In this document: positions 8,486 to 17,424 of the stretch, in pieces
How positions within the stretch are numbered: the stretch's first letter is position 1
How the letters are laid out: the number at the start of each line of letters is the position of its first letter
NCBI GenBank assembly: GCA_005880395.1
Contig: VBHQ01000162.1
Span: 1-33,828 of the forward strand
DNA from: Chloroflexota bacterium
GTDB lineage: Bacteria; Chloroflexota; Dormibacteria; CF-121
Direction: 5' to 3'
Length of the DNA stretch: 33,828 nucleotides
Translations under genes and position numbers: made by a program
Notes under the pieces: model-generated
Seen by the model: the letters and a program-made list of their open reading frames with translations, nothing else
Told to the model about the DNA's origin: nothing
Database searches by the model: none

Positions 8486-10384
8486 ATGACCGCGCTCCGC
8501 ATTGTGCAGGTCGCCGTCAGTCTCAGCTTCCTGGCATTGGGCGTGTTCACGGTCGCCGATTGGCTGCGTCACCGAGAACGCAGCCGCGGCTACCTGGCGC
8601 TAGCGCTGGGCACGCTGGGATTGACCAGCGTTCTGGGCCAGGTCAACACGCTAACGAATGATGCGCTCGGCGTCGTGATTAGCGACCTGAGTCTGATCCT
8701 CTTCATGGTCTCGGGGTACGCCCTTCTCCTGTTCCGCGACTCCTTCATCCCCCTGTCTCGCGAGATCCGTGTAGGCGCGGCGATTGCCTGCGTGGTCAGT
8801 CTTGTGGCTTACCTCGCGGTTGGTTATCCCGCCAGCCCCCAGGCCAGGCCAACGGCGCTGCAATCGATCGCCGTCATTGCGATCATCCTGGTCTGGTCGG
8901 GATGTGTCCTGGAACCGGTGCTCCGCTTCTGGGCGGCGTCACGGCAACGACCGGCGGTCCAGCGCGCCCGGCTACGGGCGTTGGGCGGAGGGTACGCCGC
9001 GATCGTCGTGATCCTGGTGATTGCCGGCTTCGGTGGATCGGCGGCAACCAGCCCAACCGTGCAGTGGGTCTTCGAGATCGTCGCCGTCATCGCCCTGCCC
9101 CTTTTGCTGGTCGGCTTCGCGCCGCCCCGCTGGCTGCGCCGCATCTGGCGCGAGCCGGAAGTCGATCGCTTGCGTGACGCCTTGCACGACCTGGTGCTGG
9201 TGAGTCCCGACCGACCAACGCTCGCCCGTCGTGCGGCCCAATGGGGAAGCCGGCTGGTGGGCGCTGATGGGGTCGCCATCGTCGACGCCGATGGGCAAAT
9301 GCTGGCCCTCGAGGGAATGGATGCGACCGCAGCGCAGCAGCTCGCGGCGCAGGTCGATAAGGAAGGACGGGCACAGCTGCTGGCAACTCCCGGCTCGCCA
9401 CGCGAAAACGCCATCGTCATCCCGCTGCCGGTCGACGCCGGGACCGGGGCGATGGTCGTCGTTTCAGGGCCCTTCACGCCCTTCTTCGGTACCGACGAGG
9501 TCGGGCAGCTTCGCGCGTATGCGGTCAACATTACCGCGGCACTCGACCGGGAACGGGTGACCGAACGGCTTGCGGCCCTCGACAAGATGAAGTCCCAGTT
9601 CCTCAACCTCGCATCACACGAGCTGCGCAGCCCGCTCGGGGTCATCAATGGATACCTCTCGATGCTCGAGCAGGGCGCCCTCGGCCAGCTCAAGGAAGCG
9701 GGCGTCCGCGCCATCGAGGTGCTCAAGGCCAAGACGCTGGACATGAACCTGCTGGTGGCACAGATGCTCGACGCCGCCCGCCTGGAGGACGGCAAGCTGG
9801 TGCTCAAGCGCGAGCACCTCGACCTGAGGCGGATCGCGAATGAGGCACTCCAGGTCGTCAGGCCGATGGCGAGCGCTCGGCATCAACTCACGCTGGAGAC
9901 ACCGTCCGATGAGGTGCCGGTCTTCGGCGACGATGAGCGACTCGTCACCATCGTCACCAACTTGTTGGAGAATGCCGTGAAGTACTCGCCGAACGGCGGG
10001 CTCGTTCGCTGCCTGGTCGACGTGGATGGGCAATCGGCCAGGCTCCGTGTGATCGACACCGGGGTTGGGATTTCTGCCGACGATGTCCCCCGGCTTTTCA
10101 ATCGGTTCGAGCGCTTGCAGAATCCGCAAACGACTCACGTCGGTGGCACCGGTCTCGGTCTCTACCTCTCGCGTGAACTCGCTCGCCAGCACGGGGGCGA
10201 TATCGAGGTCCAATCGCAGCCGGCGGCCGGCAGCACCTTCACCCTGGTCTTGCCGGTCACCCGGCCGGTGCTCGCGGCGCTGGACACCCAAGCACCGCTG
10301 CAGCAGCCACCGGCCCCAGCGGCCCCAGCCGCCCCACGGCTACACGTCCTGACCCCCGAAGCCGACGAGAGCCAGCTGGCTTAG
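8486..10384 (+). CDS. Membrane sensor histidine kinase (N-terminal TM region, GAF-like region, HisKA, HATPase_c)
   Basis: Multiple N-terminal TM helices; H-box NLASHELRSPLGVINGYLSML; N-box VTIVTNLLENAVKYSP; DTGVGIS; GTGLGLYLSRELARQHGG. Confidence 0.9.
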   Translation: MTALRIVQVAVSLSFLALGVFTVADWLRHRERSRGYLALALGTLGLTSVLGQVNTLTNDALGVVISDLSLILFMVSGYALLLFRDSFIPLSREIRVGAAIACVVSLVAYLAVGYPASPQARPTALQSIAVIAIILVWSGCVLEPVLRFWAASRQRPAVQRARLRALGGGYAAIVVILVIAGFGGSAATSPTVQWVFEIVAVIALPLLLVGFAPPRWLRRIWREPEVDRLRDALHDLVLVSPDRPTLARRAAQWGSRLVGADGVAIVDADGQMLALEGMDATAAQQLAAQVDKEGRAQLLATPGSPRENAIVIPLPVDAGTGAMVVVSGPFTPFFGTDEVGQLRAYAVNITAALDRERVTERLAALDKMKSQFLNLASHELRSPLGVINGYLSMLEQGALGQLKEAGVRAIEVLKAKTLDMNLLVAQMLDAARLEDGKLVLKREHLDLRRIANEALQVVRPMASARHQLTLETPSDEVPVFGDDERLVTIVTNLLENAVKYSPNGGLVRCLVDVDGQSARLRVIDTGVGISADDVPRLFNRFERLQNPQTTHVGGTGLGLYLSRELARQHGGDIEVQSQPAAGSTFTLVLPVTRPVLAALDTQAPLQQPPAPAAPAAPRLHVLTPEADESQLA

Positions 10385-12309
10385 GCGGGGCTAGCGGCCT
10401 GGCTGGCTGGCGGCGCCGGAAGCGCCTCCGGTGACGCCAGCATTCGCCGAATGCGAGCCGCCACGCCGGTCGCGTCGAGCTCCAGCTGCTTCAGCAGCTC
10501 GACCTGCGTTCCCTGCCCGATAAAGGCATCGGGGACCGCGAGCACGGTCACCGGGATGGCGAGCGGGGCGAGGACCTCGCTGACAGCAGAGCCAAAGCCG
10601 CCCGTCATGACGTTGTCTTCAAGCGTCAACACGCAGGGATGGCGGCGCGCCCAGCTTTCGAGCCTCGGGTCGAGCGGTTTGATATAGCGGGCATTGACGA
10701 CGGTAAGCGGAATGCCCTCCGGCTCGAGCAGGGCCGCTGCCTCCATGGCGACCGACACCATCTTTCCGGTCGCCAGCAACAACCCGGCGCTCCCCTGGCG
10801 ACGGACCTGCCATTCCCCGATCGGTAGCAGCTGCGCTGGCTGCATCTCGACCTCGGGAGCGGCGCCCTTGGGGAATCGGATCGCGAACGGACCGTCGTTG
10901 TCGCGACTGACCGCCGTGTGCAGGAGGTCCCGCAGCTCCTGCGGGTCGCTGGCGGCCGCCAGAGTCAGGCCAGGCATCGCCCGCAAGAAGGTGAGGTCAA
11001 AGATGCCGTGATGCGACGGGCCGTCGTCGCCGGTGATCCCGGCGCGGTCAAGGACGAAGGTGACCGGTAAGCGGTGCAGGCAGACGTCCATCATGACCTG
11101 GTCGAGGGCCCGCTGGAGAAACGTCGAGTAGATGGCGACCACCGGTCGCATGCCGGCCATCGCCAGCCCGGCGGAGAAGGTGACGGCATGCTGTTCGGCG
11201 ATCCCCACGTCGTAGAACCGGTCCGGAAAACGTTCGGCAAATGGGCTGAGCCCGGCGCTGCTTCCCATGGCTGCGGTGATGGCGACGATCCGCGGATCGG
11301 TCTGCGCCTCCTCGACGAGAGCGTCCCCGAAGACATCGGTGTACGTCCGTTTGCGGCTGATGGGCTGCGCCGTCAGGACATCGAAGGCGCCCACCCCGTG
11401 CAGATGGTCGATCTCGTCCTCTTCCGCCGGACCGTATCCATGACCCTTGCTCGTGATGACGTGCACGACCACCGGACCGCCGAGCCGGCTCACCTGCCGC
11501 AGCGTGCGCTCCAGATCCTGGACGTTGTGGCCGTCGATCGGACCGGAATACTTGATGCCGAGGTACTCGAAGAAGGTTCGAGGAGAAACGAGTTCCTTCA
11601 GGCCCTCCTTGATGCGCCGGCCGGCCTCGATCGCCTTCTCTCCGGCAGGGACGGCTCGGAGAACGCGATCGACACGGCTCTTCGTCCGGTGGTAGCTGGG
11701 ATTGAGCACCGTCAGCTGTTGGGCGAGGTGCTGGGCCAGGCCGCCGATGGTCGGCGCATAGGAACGGCCGTTGTCATTGACGACGATGATCACCGGGCTC
11801 TTGCGGTGGCCGATGTTGTTCAGCGCCTCGTACGCCATGCCGCCGGTGAGGGCGCCATCACCGACGACCACGACGACGTGGTCTGCGCGTCCCTGACGCT
11901 GGAGCGCCTCGGCCATTCCGGCGGCGTAGCTGAGCCCGGTTGAGGCGTGGCTGTTTTCGATGAAATCGTGCTCGCTCTCCACCCGGCTGGGATAGCCGCT
12001 CATGCCACCCAACTTCCGCAGCCGGGTAAAGCCGTCGCGCGGCCGCGTCAGGAGTTTGTGCACGTAGGCCTGATGGCCGGTGTCCCAGAGGATGCGATCG
12101 CGCGGGCTATCGAACGTCCGATGGAGCGCCAGGGTGAGCTCCACTACGCCAAGGTTGGGACCCAGGTGCCCCCCGGTCTTGGAGACGGTGGCCACCAGGA
12201 ATTGACGGATTTCTTCGCCGAGGGCGTGAAGCTGCGCATCGCTCAGCGAGCGAAGATCGGCCGGCGTTTTGATCTGGTCAAGCAACGGTGTGTTGGGAAT
12301 CTGGTTCAT
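10381..12309 (-). CDS. dxs: 1-deoxy-D-xylulose-5-phosphate synthase
   Basis: 642 aa; GHLGPNLGVVELTLALH, WDTGHQAYVHKLLTGR-type motif, VVVGDGALTGGMAYEALNN, DRAGITGDDGPSHHGIFDL. Confidence 0.97.
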   Translation of the reverse strand: MNQIPNTPLLDQIKTPADLRSLSDAQLHALGEEIRQFLVATVSKTGGHLGPNLGVVELTLALHRTFDSPRDRILWDTGHQAYVHKLLTRPRDGFTRLRKLGGMSGYPSRVESEHDFIENSHASTGLSYAAGMAEALQRQGRADHVVVVVGDGALTGGMAYEALNNIGHRKSPVIIVVNDNGRSYAPTIGGLAQHLAQQLTVLNPSYHRTKSRVDRVLRAVPAGEKAIEAGRRIKEGLKELVSPRTFFEYLGIKYSGPIDGHNVQDLERTLRQVSRLGGPVVVHVITSKGHGYGPAEEDEIDHLHGVGAFDVLTAQPISRKRTYTDVFGDALVEEAQTDPRIVAITAAMGSSAGLSPFAERFPDRFYDVGIAEQHAVTFSAGLAMAGMRPVVAIYSTFLQRALDQVMMDVCLHRLPVTFVLDRAGITGDDGPSHHGIFDLTFLRAMPGLTLAAASDPQELRDLLHTAVSRDNDGPFAIRFPKGAAPEVEMQPAQLLPIGEWQVRRQGSAGLLLATGKMVSVAMEAAALLEPEGIPLTVVNARYIKPLDPRLESWARRHPCVLTLEDNVMTGGFGSAVSEVLAPLAIPVTVLAVPDAFIGQGTQVELLKQLELDATGVAARIRRMLASPEALPAPPASQAASPA

Positions 12310-12497
12310 CCTGCGCGCTTTCGAGTCTACCCAAGCGCCGGCGGCGCGGCCCGCCAGATGAGAAACGGGTGAGGCCGGCGTTTGGTTTCAGGTGGTTGGC
12401 GTGACGGCCCTTTCCCTTGATCCCTACGTGACACGAACCGCCCGTATCAGTGGTCTACACTCGGCGCAGCGGGCGAGAACCCAGCAGGAGGCCGGCC

Positions 12498-14072
12498 ATG
12501 GAGACAGCGCTGACGCCGCTCGAGTTCATGCGGCGCACTCGACGGTTGCATCCGCAGCGGGAGGCGGTGGTCGACGGCCAGCTTCGGCTGACCTACGAGC
12601 AGTTTTTCGACCGGTGCGATCGCTGGTCAACCGCCCTGCAGCGCCTCGGGGTCCGCGAGGGTGATCGCGTCGCCTACATCGCGCCCAACGTCCACCAGCA
12701 GCTCGAATCGTTTTATGCCGTTCCCCAGATCCGCGCGGTGCTGGTGCCGATCAATTTCCGGCTGACCGCCGATGACTTCGCGTACATCATCGAGCACTCA
12801 GGCGCAACCGTCGTCTGCGCTTGCGAGGAATACCTCGACGCGGTTGATGGCGTGCGCGAGCAGATCGCGGGCGTCAAACACTTCGTCGCGTTGACGGGAA
12901 AGCGCGATGGCTGGCTGGATTACGAGACGATGCTGATGGCGCAGGCGGCTGATGTACGCCGGCCCGAGATCGATGAGCGTGATTTGCTCACGATCAACTA
13001 CACGAGCGGAACGACGGCCCGGCCGAAGGGCGTCATGATCACCCATCGCAACGCCTACATGAACGTCGTCGGCACCCTGATCCACCTCCGGCTTGGCATC
13101 GGCGATCGATATCTGTGGACGTTGCCGATGTTCCATGCCAACGGCTGGACCTTCGTCTGGGTGGTCACGGCCGCCGGCGCGACCCATGTCTGCCTGCCGA
13201 AGTTCGACCCGGCACGCGTCTTCCAGCTGATCCGCGATGAGCGTGTGAGCTGGCTTTGTGCCGCCCCGACCGTTCTGATCGGCCTCGCAAACGCACCGGC
13301 TGAAGTCCGGAGGGACACGCCCAGAGGCGTTCATGTCGTTACGGCCGGCGCGCCTCCCGCCGCCGCAACCATCGAGCGGCTGGAGGGCGACCTGGGCTGG
13401 GACGTAACGCAGGTGTACGGCCTGACCGAAACATCCCCATTCATCACCGTCTGCGATCCGCTGCCCGAGCACGAAGGATTGAATCCTGAAGAGCGCGCAG
13501 CGATCAAGGCGCGTCAGGGCGTCGAGCTAATCACGTCTGGCGAGTTACGAGTCGTCGATAGTGAGAGCGGCGAGGAGGTCCCCCACGATGGCAGCACGAT
13601 CGGCGAGATCGTCGTCCGCGGCAACGTGGTCCTCCAGGGTTACTACAACGATCCCGAAGCCACGGCCAAGGCGATTAAGGACGGCTGGTTTCATACTGGC
13701 GACGCGGCGGTCGTCCATCCCGATGGCTACGCCGAGATTCGTGACCGGATCAAGGACGTGATCATCAGCGGTGGCGAGAATATCTCCTCGATCGAGGTGG
13801 AAGGCTGCCTCTTGCATCATCCGGCGGTCCAGGAGGTCGCCGTCGTCGGCCTTCCCCACGAGCGCTGGGGTGAGGCGCCCTGCGCTTTCGTCGTCCTGAA
13901 GTCGGGACAGACCGCCACCGAAGATGAACTGCGGGAATTCGCCCGCGCGCGCCTCGCCCACTTCAAGGTGCCGCAGTGGTTCAAGTTTGTCGACGAGCTC
14001 CCGAAGACGGCGACCGGCAAGATTCAGAAGTTCGTACTTCGAGGACGGGTCCCGGCGATCGCCCGGCAGTAG
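12498..14072 (+). CDS. AMP-dependent acyl-CoA synthetase/ligase
   Basis: SD AGGAGG at 12486-12491 before ATG 12498; YTSGTTARPKGVMITHRN, GLTETSPF, GWFHTGDAAVVHPDGYAEIRDRIKDVIISGGENISSIEVE, PKTATGKIQKFVLR. Confidence 0.93.
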   Translation: METALTPLEFMRRTRRLHPQREAVVDGQLRLTYEQFFDRCDRWSTALQRLGVREGDRVAYIAPNVHQQLESFYAVPQIRAVLVPINFRLTADDFAYIIEHSGATVVCACEEYLDAVDGVREQIAGVKHFVALTGKRDGWLDYETMLMAQAADVRRPEIDERDLLTINYTSGTTARPKGVMITHRNAYMNVVGTLIHLRLGIGDRYLWTLPMFHANGWTFVWVVTAAGATHVCLPKFDPARVFQLIRDERVSWLCAAPTVLIGLANAPAEVRRDTPRGVHVVTAGAPPAAATIERLEGDLGWDVTQVYGLTETSPFITVCDPLPEHEGLNPEERAAIKARQGVELITSGELRVVDSESGEEVPHDGSTIGEIVVRGNVVLQGYYNDPEATAKAIKDGWFHTGDAAVVHPDGYAEIRDRIKDVIISGGENISSIEVEGCLLHHPAVQEVAVVGLPHERWGEAPCAFVVLKSGQTATEDELREFARARLAHFKVPQWFKFVDELPKTATGKIQKFVLRGRVPAIARQ

Positions 14073-14087
14073 CGCGGGCGGCGTGCG

Positions 14088-14573
14088 TTACGGGTGCACC
14101 ACGCTCCAGCCGGTGTAGTTGCCTTTGGTGTCGCCGGTCTGGCTGTCCGTGTGGAAGAAATAGAGCGGCAGGCCTTTATAGGTGACTTGCAACGAGCCAT
14201 CGCTGCGAGTGATGGTTCCGAGTTGCCCGGTGACGCCGGCGCCGCCGGTCGGCGTTTGCCCAGCGGCGACCGTTAGCGGCGGCCAGATCGCGGCGCATTG
14301 CCCGGTGCAGCGGCTCACGCCCGGGCTATCGCTATCAAAGGTATAGAGCGTGTGGCTGTTCGAGGCGGCGACGACCAGTGTCCCCATCGTGCCAACACTC
14401 TGCGCCATCACAACAGGTGCGGCCGCTGATGGCGATGGGCTCGGCGTCGCCGTGGCCGAGGCAGTCGGCGAAGAACTCGCCGCCGGAGCGTTCGCCTGCG
14501 AACCGCAAGCCGCCAGCACGGTGATGGAAAGCCCCAGGATTATCACACCGCGAGCCGCGGAAGTGAGAGTCAC
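14088..14573 (-). CDS. COG4315-type lipoprotein (secreted repeat of unknown function)
   Basis: GTG start with GGAGG SD; ITVLAACGSQ lipobox; HTLYTFDSDSPGVSRCTGQCAAIWPPL...GLPLYFFHTDSQTGDTKG. Confidence 0.85.
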   Translation of the reverse strand: MTLTSAARGVIILGLSITVLAACGSQANAPAASSSPTASATATPSPSPSAAAPVVMAQSVGTMGTLVVAASNSHTLYTFDSDSPGVSRCTGQCAAIWPPLTVAAGQTPTGGAGVTGQLGTITRSDGSLQVTYKGLPLYFFHTDSQTGDTKGNYTGWSVVHP

Positions 14574-14662
14574 ATTGCGCCTCCTCCGAAATCTCCTCAA
14601 GGCTGGTACGCGGCGACGTTACGCGGCCGGTACCTTCCCGGCGGTAAGGCACTACGCAAAAT

Positions 14663-15046
14663 ATGTCCATGGGCCAACCGGGCTGGTGGCGGGTGGTCCA
14701 AGCCACCGTGGCAGTCATCGGATCAATTGCATTCCTATCGTCCTATGTCGCTATTCCGTTCATCGTGGCGCGCCGGCGGCATAAAGAGCGGGGAACACCG
14801 ACTCGGTCGACGATGAAGCTCGCCTTCAAGTTGACCCTGATCCTCAACTCGATTTGGTGGGCGATTCCGCTGGTGCCGGCCCTTTTTCTGCAGAAGTGGA
14901 GTGCGATCCAGTTGATACTCGTCGTGGTTTGGGCAGCGTTAACCATCCCGATAGGCGTTCAGCTTGTCTCCAGGTTGATTTCGCCGCTGTCCGACAAAGA
15001 CATCGTGACGTTTATGAGCTTCCGGCGTGACGCCCAAAGGCGCTAG
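14663..15046 (+). CDS. Small hypothetical membrane protein
   Basis: Three hydrophobic segments (VVQATVAVIGSIAFLSSYVAIPFIV; LILNSIWWAIPLVPALFL; LILVVVWAALTIPIGVQLV). Confidence 0.6.
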   Translation: MSMGQPGWWRVVQATVAVIGSIAFLSSYVAIPFIVARRRHKERGTPTRSTMKLAFKLTLILNSIWWAIPLVPALFLQKWSAIQLILVVVWAALTIPIGVQLVSRLISPLSDKDIVTFMSFRRDAQRR

Positions 15047-15714
15047 GCGGTATACACCTCAACCTGGCCGCGCTCGATCCGAACGTTCAGCGACGGCAGC
15101 CGCGGCAACGGTGTCTCGTACTGATCCGTTGGCTGGCCGTCCGTCTGGAAGGTGGCCCCGTGACAGGGGCACTCGAATTGACTCCGGAACTTGCTGTAGT
15201 TGAGGATGCAACCCATGTGGGTGCAGACCGCCGACAGTCCCTTCACGTCCTGACCGCTACGAATCAGGAATCCCTCGATCGCTCCGGCTCGGAACGCGAT
15301 CGGCGTCCCTTCGGGGAGATCGGCAAGCGCCTTGACGGGCTTCCAGGTCCCGTTTGTCACCAGCGCCTGACTGGCTGCCGGCGGCGTTTGCTTGGCCAAC
15401 CGGTCAACGCCAATCGTGGCCGCGATCCCGGCGGCTAGACCGGCGGCGCCGGTCAGTAACAGCGAACGGCGGCTCGGACGGGCAACCGGCTGTGGCCTGG
15501 CCGACTGCTCACCAACCCACTGCGGAATCGATGCCTGGATCCGCTCCAGAAATTCCTTCGACGGCAGGCCGGCGCCCGGCTTGGCGGCGCGCAGCATCGC
15601 CGCGGTCTGTCGCGCCCGCAGGGCGTCCTCGTCCGGCAGTGGCGTCCGTTCGGGCTTGCGGTCCTGGAGCAGGTCCTCGACGTACTGGTCCAGCGTTTCG
15701 GGATCGTCGTTCAC
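15043..15714 (-). CDS. Membrane-anchored (Tat-type) Rieske [2Fe-2S] protein with ~75-aa N-terminal extension; candidate anti-sigma/redox partner of the adjacent ECF sigma factor
   Basis: CTHMGC...CPCHGATF Rieske ligands; twin-arginine SRRSLLLTGAAGLAAGIAA anchor; N-terminal LDQYVEDLLQDRKP...LRAAKPGAGLPSKEFLERI; GTGA start/stop overlap with the sigma factor gene. Confidence 0.9.
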   Translation of the reverse strand: MNDDPETLDQYVEDLLQDRKPERTPLPDEDALRARQTAAMLRAAKPGAGLPSKEFLERIQASIPQWVGEQSARPQPVARPSRRSLLLTGAAGLAAGIAATIGVDRLAKQTPPAASQALVTNGTWKPVKALADLPEGTPIAFRAGAIEGFLIRSGQDVKGLSAVCTHMGCILNYSKFRSQFECPCHGATFQTDGQPTDQYETPLPRLPSLNVRIERGQVEVYTA

Positions 15715-16277
15715 GGCGTCCTCCCGCGCTCGCGCCCGGCGCGATTCAACGCCCGAAACTGCAGGACCTTGACGTTGGTCTCCGTGAGGCTCAGCTCCTG
15801 GGCCGTCTCCCTGACGGAATAGCCCTTGAGGAATCGCAGCTCGAGCACTCGACGGTAACTCTCGGGAAGCGTAGCCATCAGGGCATCGACCCGCTGGATC
15901 GCCTCCGGATTCTCTCGCGCGGCCAGCGGCTTGCTGACGTCCTCTTCGAGCTCAGCGATGTCCTCGGCGTAATAGTGCCGCCAGTGATCGGCCAGCGTCG
16001 TCTGCGCCACGCGGTAAAGCCAGCTGCGCAGCTCGGGGACCGAGACGTCGCTGCGCATGCCATTGATTGCCTTCATAAAGACCTGGGCGGTGAGATCCTC
16101 CGCGTCCGGCCGGTTGCCGACTCGGCTGTAGATGTACTGGTAGATCGCGGTGACATGCGTTTGATACGCCCAGGTGAGGTGGTCCTGGTCTTTGGTCGTG
16201 TCCGGCTGGCGCAGCGGCACGACCTTTCCCGGGGAAGCGAACGTCGTCGCGGCGGCGGTCGACTCATCCTCACGCAT
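15711..16277 (-). CDS. ECF-type RNA polymerase sigma factor
   Basis: Sigma2 region YIYSRVGNRPDAEDLTAQVFMKAI...LRSWLYRVAQTTLADHWR; sigma4 region LPESYRRVLELRFLKGYSVRETAQELSLTETNVKVLQFRALNR. Confidence 0.93.
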   Translation of the reverse strand: MREDESTAAATTFASPGKVVPLRQPDTTKDQDHLTWAYQTHVTAIYQYIYSRVGNRPDAEDLTAQVFMKAINGMRSDVSVPELRSWLYRVAQTTLADHWRHYYAEDIAELEEDVSKPLAARENPEAIQRVDALMATLPESYRRVLELRFLKGYSVRETAQELSLTETNVKVLQFRALNRAGRERGRTP

Positions 16278-16306
16278 CCGCTTCCGCAGTTATATACCGG
16301 CGGAGG

Positions 16307-16355
16307 TTACAGCGGGTGACTGGCATTTAACCGCATTCCAGCCACTCCGCTGTAA
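16307..16355. promoter_or_regulatory. Long imperfect inverted repeat between the divergent ECF sigma gene and trxB
   Basis: TTACAGCGG-GTGACTGG (16307-16323) against the reverse complement of CCAGCCACTCCGCTGTAA (16338-16355) = TTACAGCGGAGTGGCTGG: perfect 9-bp outer arms, one indel and one mismatch inside, 14-nt centre. Confidence 0.6.
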
Positions 16356-16407
16356 TTGAGGAAGGTTGAAGCTGGGAATACTTTCTTATGGAAAGGCCTT
16401 GGATAAC

Positions 16408-17424
16408 ATGGGAGCCGCGCAAGCAATGGAAAACCATCACCAGTACGACATCGCCATCATTGGCGGTGGTCCGGCGGGATTGACGGCCGCCCTGTACGCC
16501 GGGCGGGCTCGGGTCAAGACCGTGCTGCTGGAGCGCGGAGCGCCAGGCGGGCAGCTGCTCAACACCGAGGCGATCGAGGACTATCCAGGCTTCGACCATA
16601 TCACCGGGACGGAACTTGCCCAGCGGATGGCCGACCAGGCGGTCAAGTTTGGCGTCGAGCTGAAGACGGCCAACGTCACCTCGATCCGGCGCGAGGGCGG
16701 CAAGAAAGTCATCCAGACCGATGACGGCTCGTTCCTCGCCGACTTCGTGATCCTGACCGCCGGCGGCGAGCCGAAGAAGCTCGGCATTCCCGGTGAAAAG
16801 GAATTCCAGGGCAGGGGCGTTTCGCAGTGCGCCGTATGTGATGGGGCCTTCTTCAAAGAGGAAGAAGTGGCCGTGATCGGCGGGGGCGACGCGGCACTCG
16901 AGGAGGGCGTCTTCCTGACCCGCTACGTAAAGAAGGTGTACCTCATCCACCGGCGCAGTCAGTTCCGCGCCCAGGCCATCCTCGTCGAGGCGGCCAAGAA
17001 GAACGCGAAAGTCGAGATGGTCCTCAACACCGTCGTCACCGAAATCCGTGGCGGCGACGGGCAGGTGCGCGAGGTCGTCCTCAAAGACGTTGACTCCGGC
17101 CAGATGCGAACGCTTCCGGTGACCGGCGTCTTTGTCTTCATCGGCTTCCAGCCGAACGTGCAGTTCTTCGACCATCGCGAGCACCTGGAGCATGACCCGC
17201 TCGGATTCCTGGTCACCGACTCGACCATGCAGACCAGCTTGCCTGGGGTTTACGCAGCCGGCGACGTGCGGGCGCAGCTGACCCGGCAGATCACCACCGC
17301 GGTCGGCGATGCCACGACTGCGGCCATCGACGCCGTCAAGAAGCTCGAAGCCAAAAAGCACGAGGCGACTCCCATCCCCGTTGACCTCTACGGTCCAACG
17401 CGCCCCGACCTCATCGTCGGGTAA
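16408..17424 (+). CDS. trxB: Thioredoxin reductase (NADPH)
   Basis: YDIAIIGGGPAGLTAALYAGRA, CAVCDG redox-active motif, VIGGGDAALEE, GVYAAGDVR. Start uncertain (TTG 16366, ATG 16408 or ATG 16426). Confidence 0.93.
   Translation: MGAAQAMENHHQYDIAIIGGGPAGLTAALYAGRARVKTVLLERGAPGGQLLNTEAIEDYPGFDHITGTELAQRMADQAVKFGVELKTANVTSIRREGGKKVIQTDDGSFLADFVILTAGGEPKKLGIPGEKEFQGRGVSQCAVCDGAFFKEEEVAVIGGGDAALEEGVFLTRYVKKVYLIHRRSQFRAQAILVEAAKKNAKVEMVLNTVVTEIRGGDGQVREVVLKDVDSGQMRTLPVTGVFVFIGFQPNVQFFDHREHLEHDPLGFLVTDSTMQTSLPGVYAAGDVRAQLTRQITTAVGDATTAAIDAVKKLEAKKHEATPIPVDLYGPTRPDLIVG

Noticed and set aside
11074-11943. 289-aa plus-strand ORF
   Set aside because: Antisense to dxs, no domain, typical GC-rich shadow ORF.
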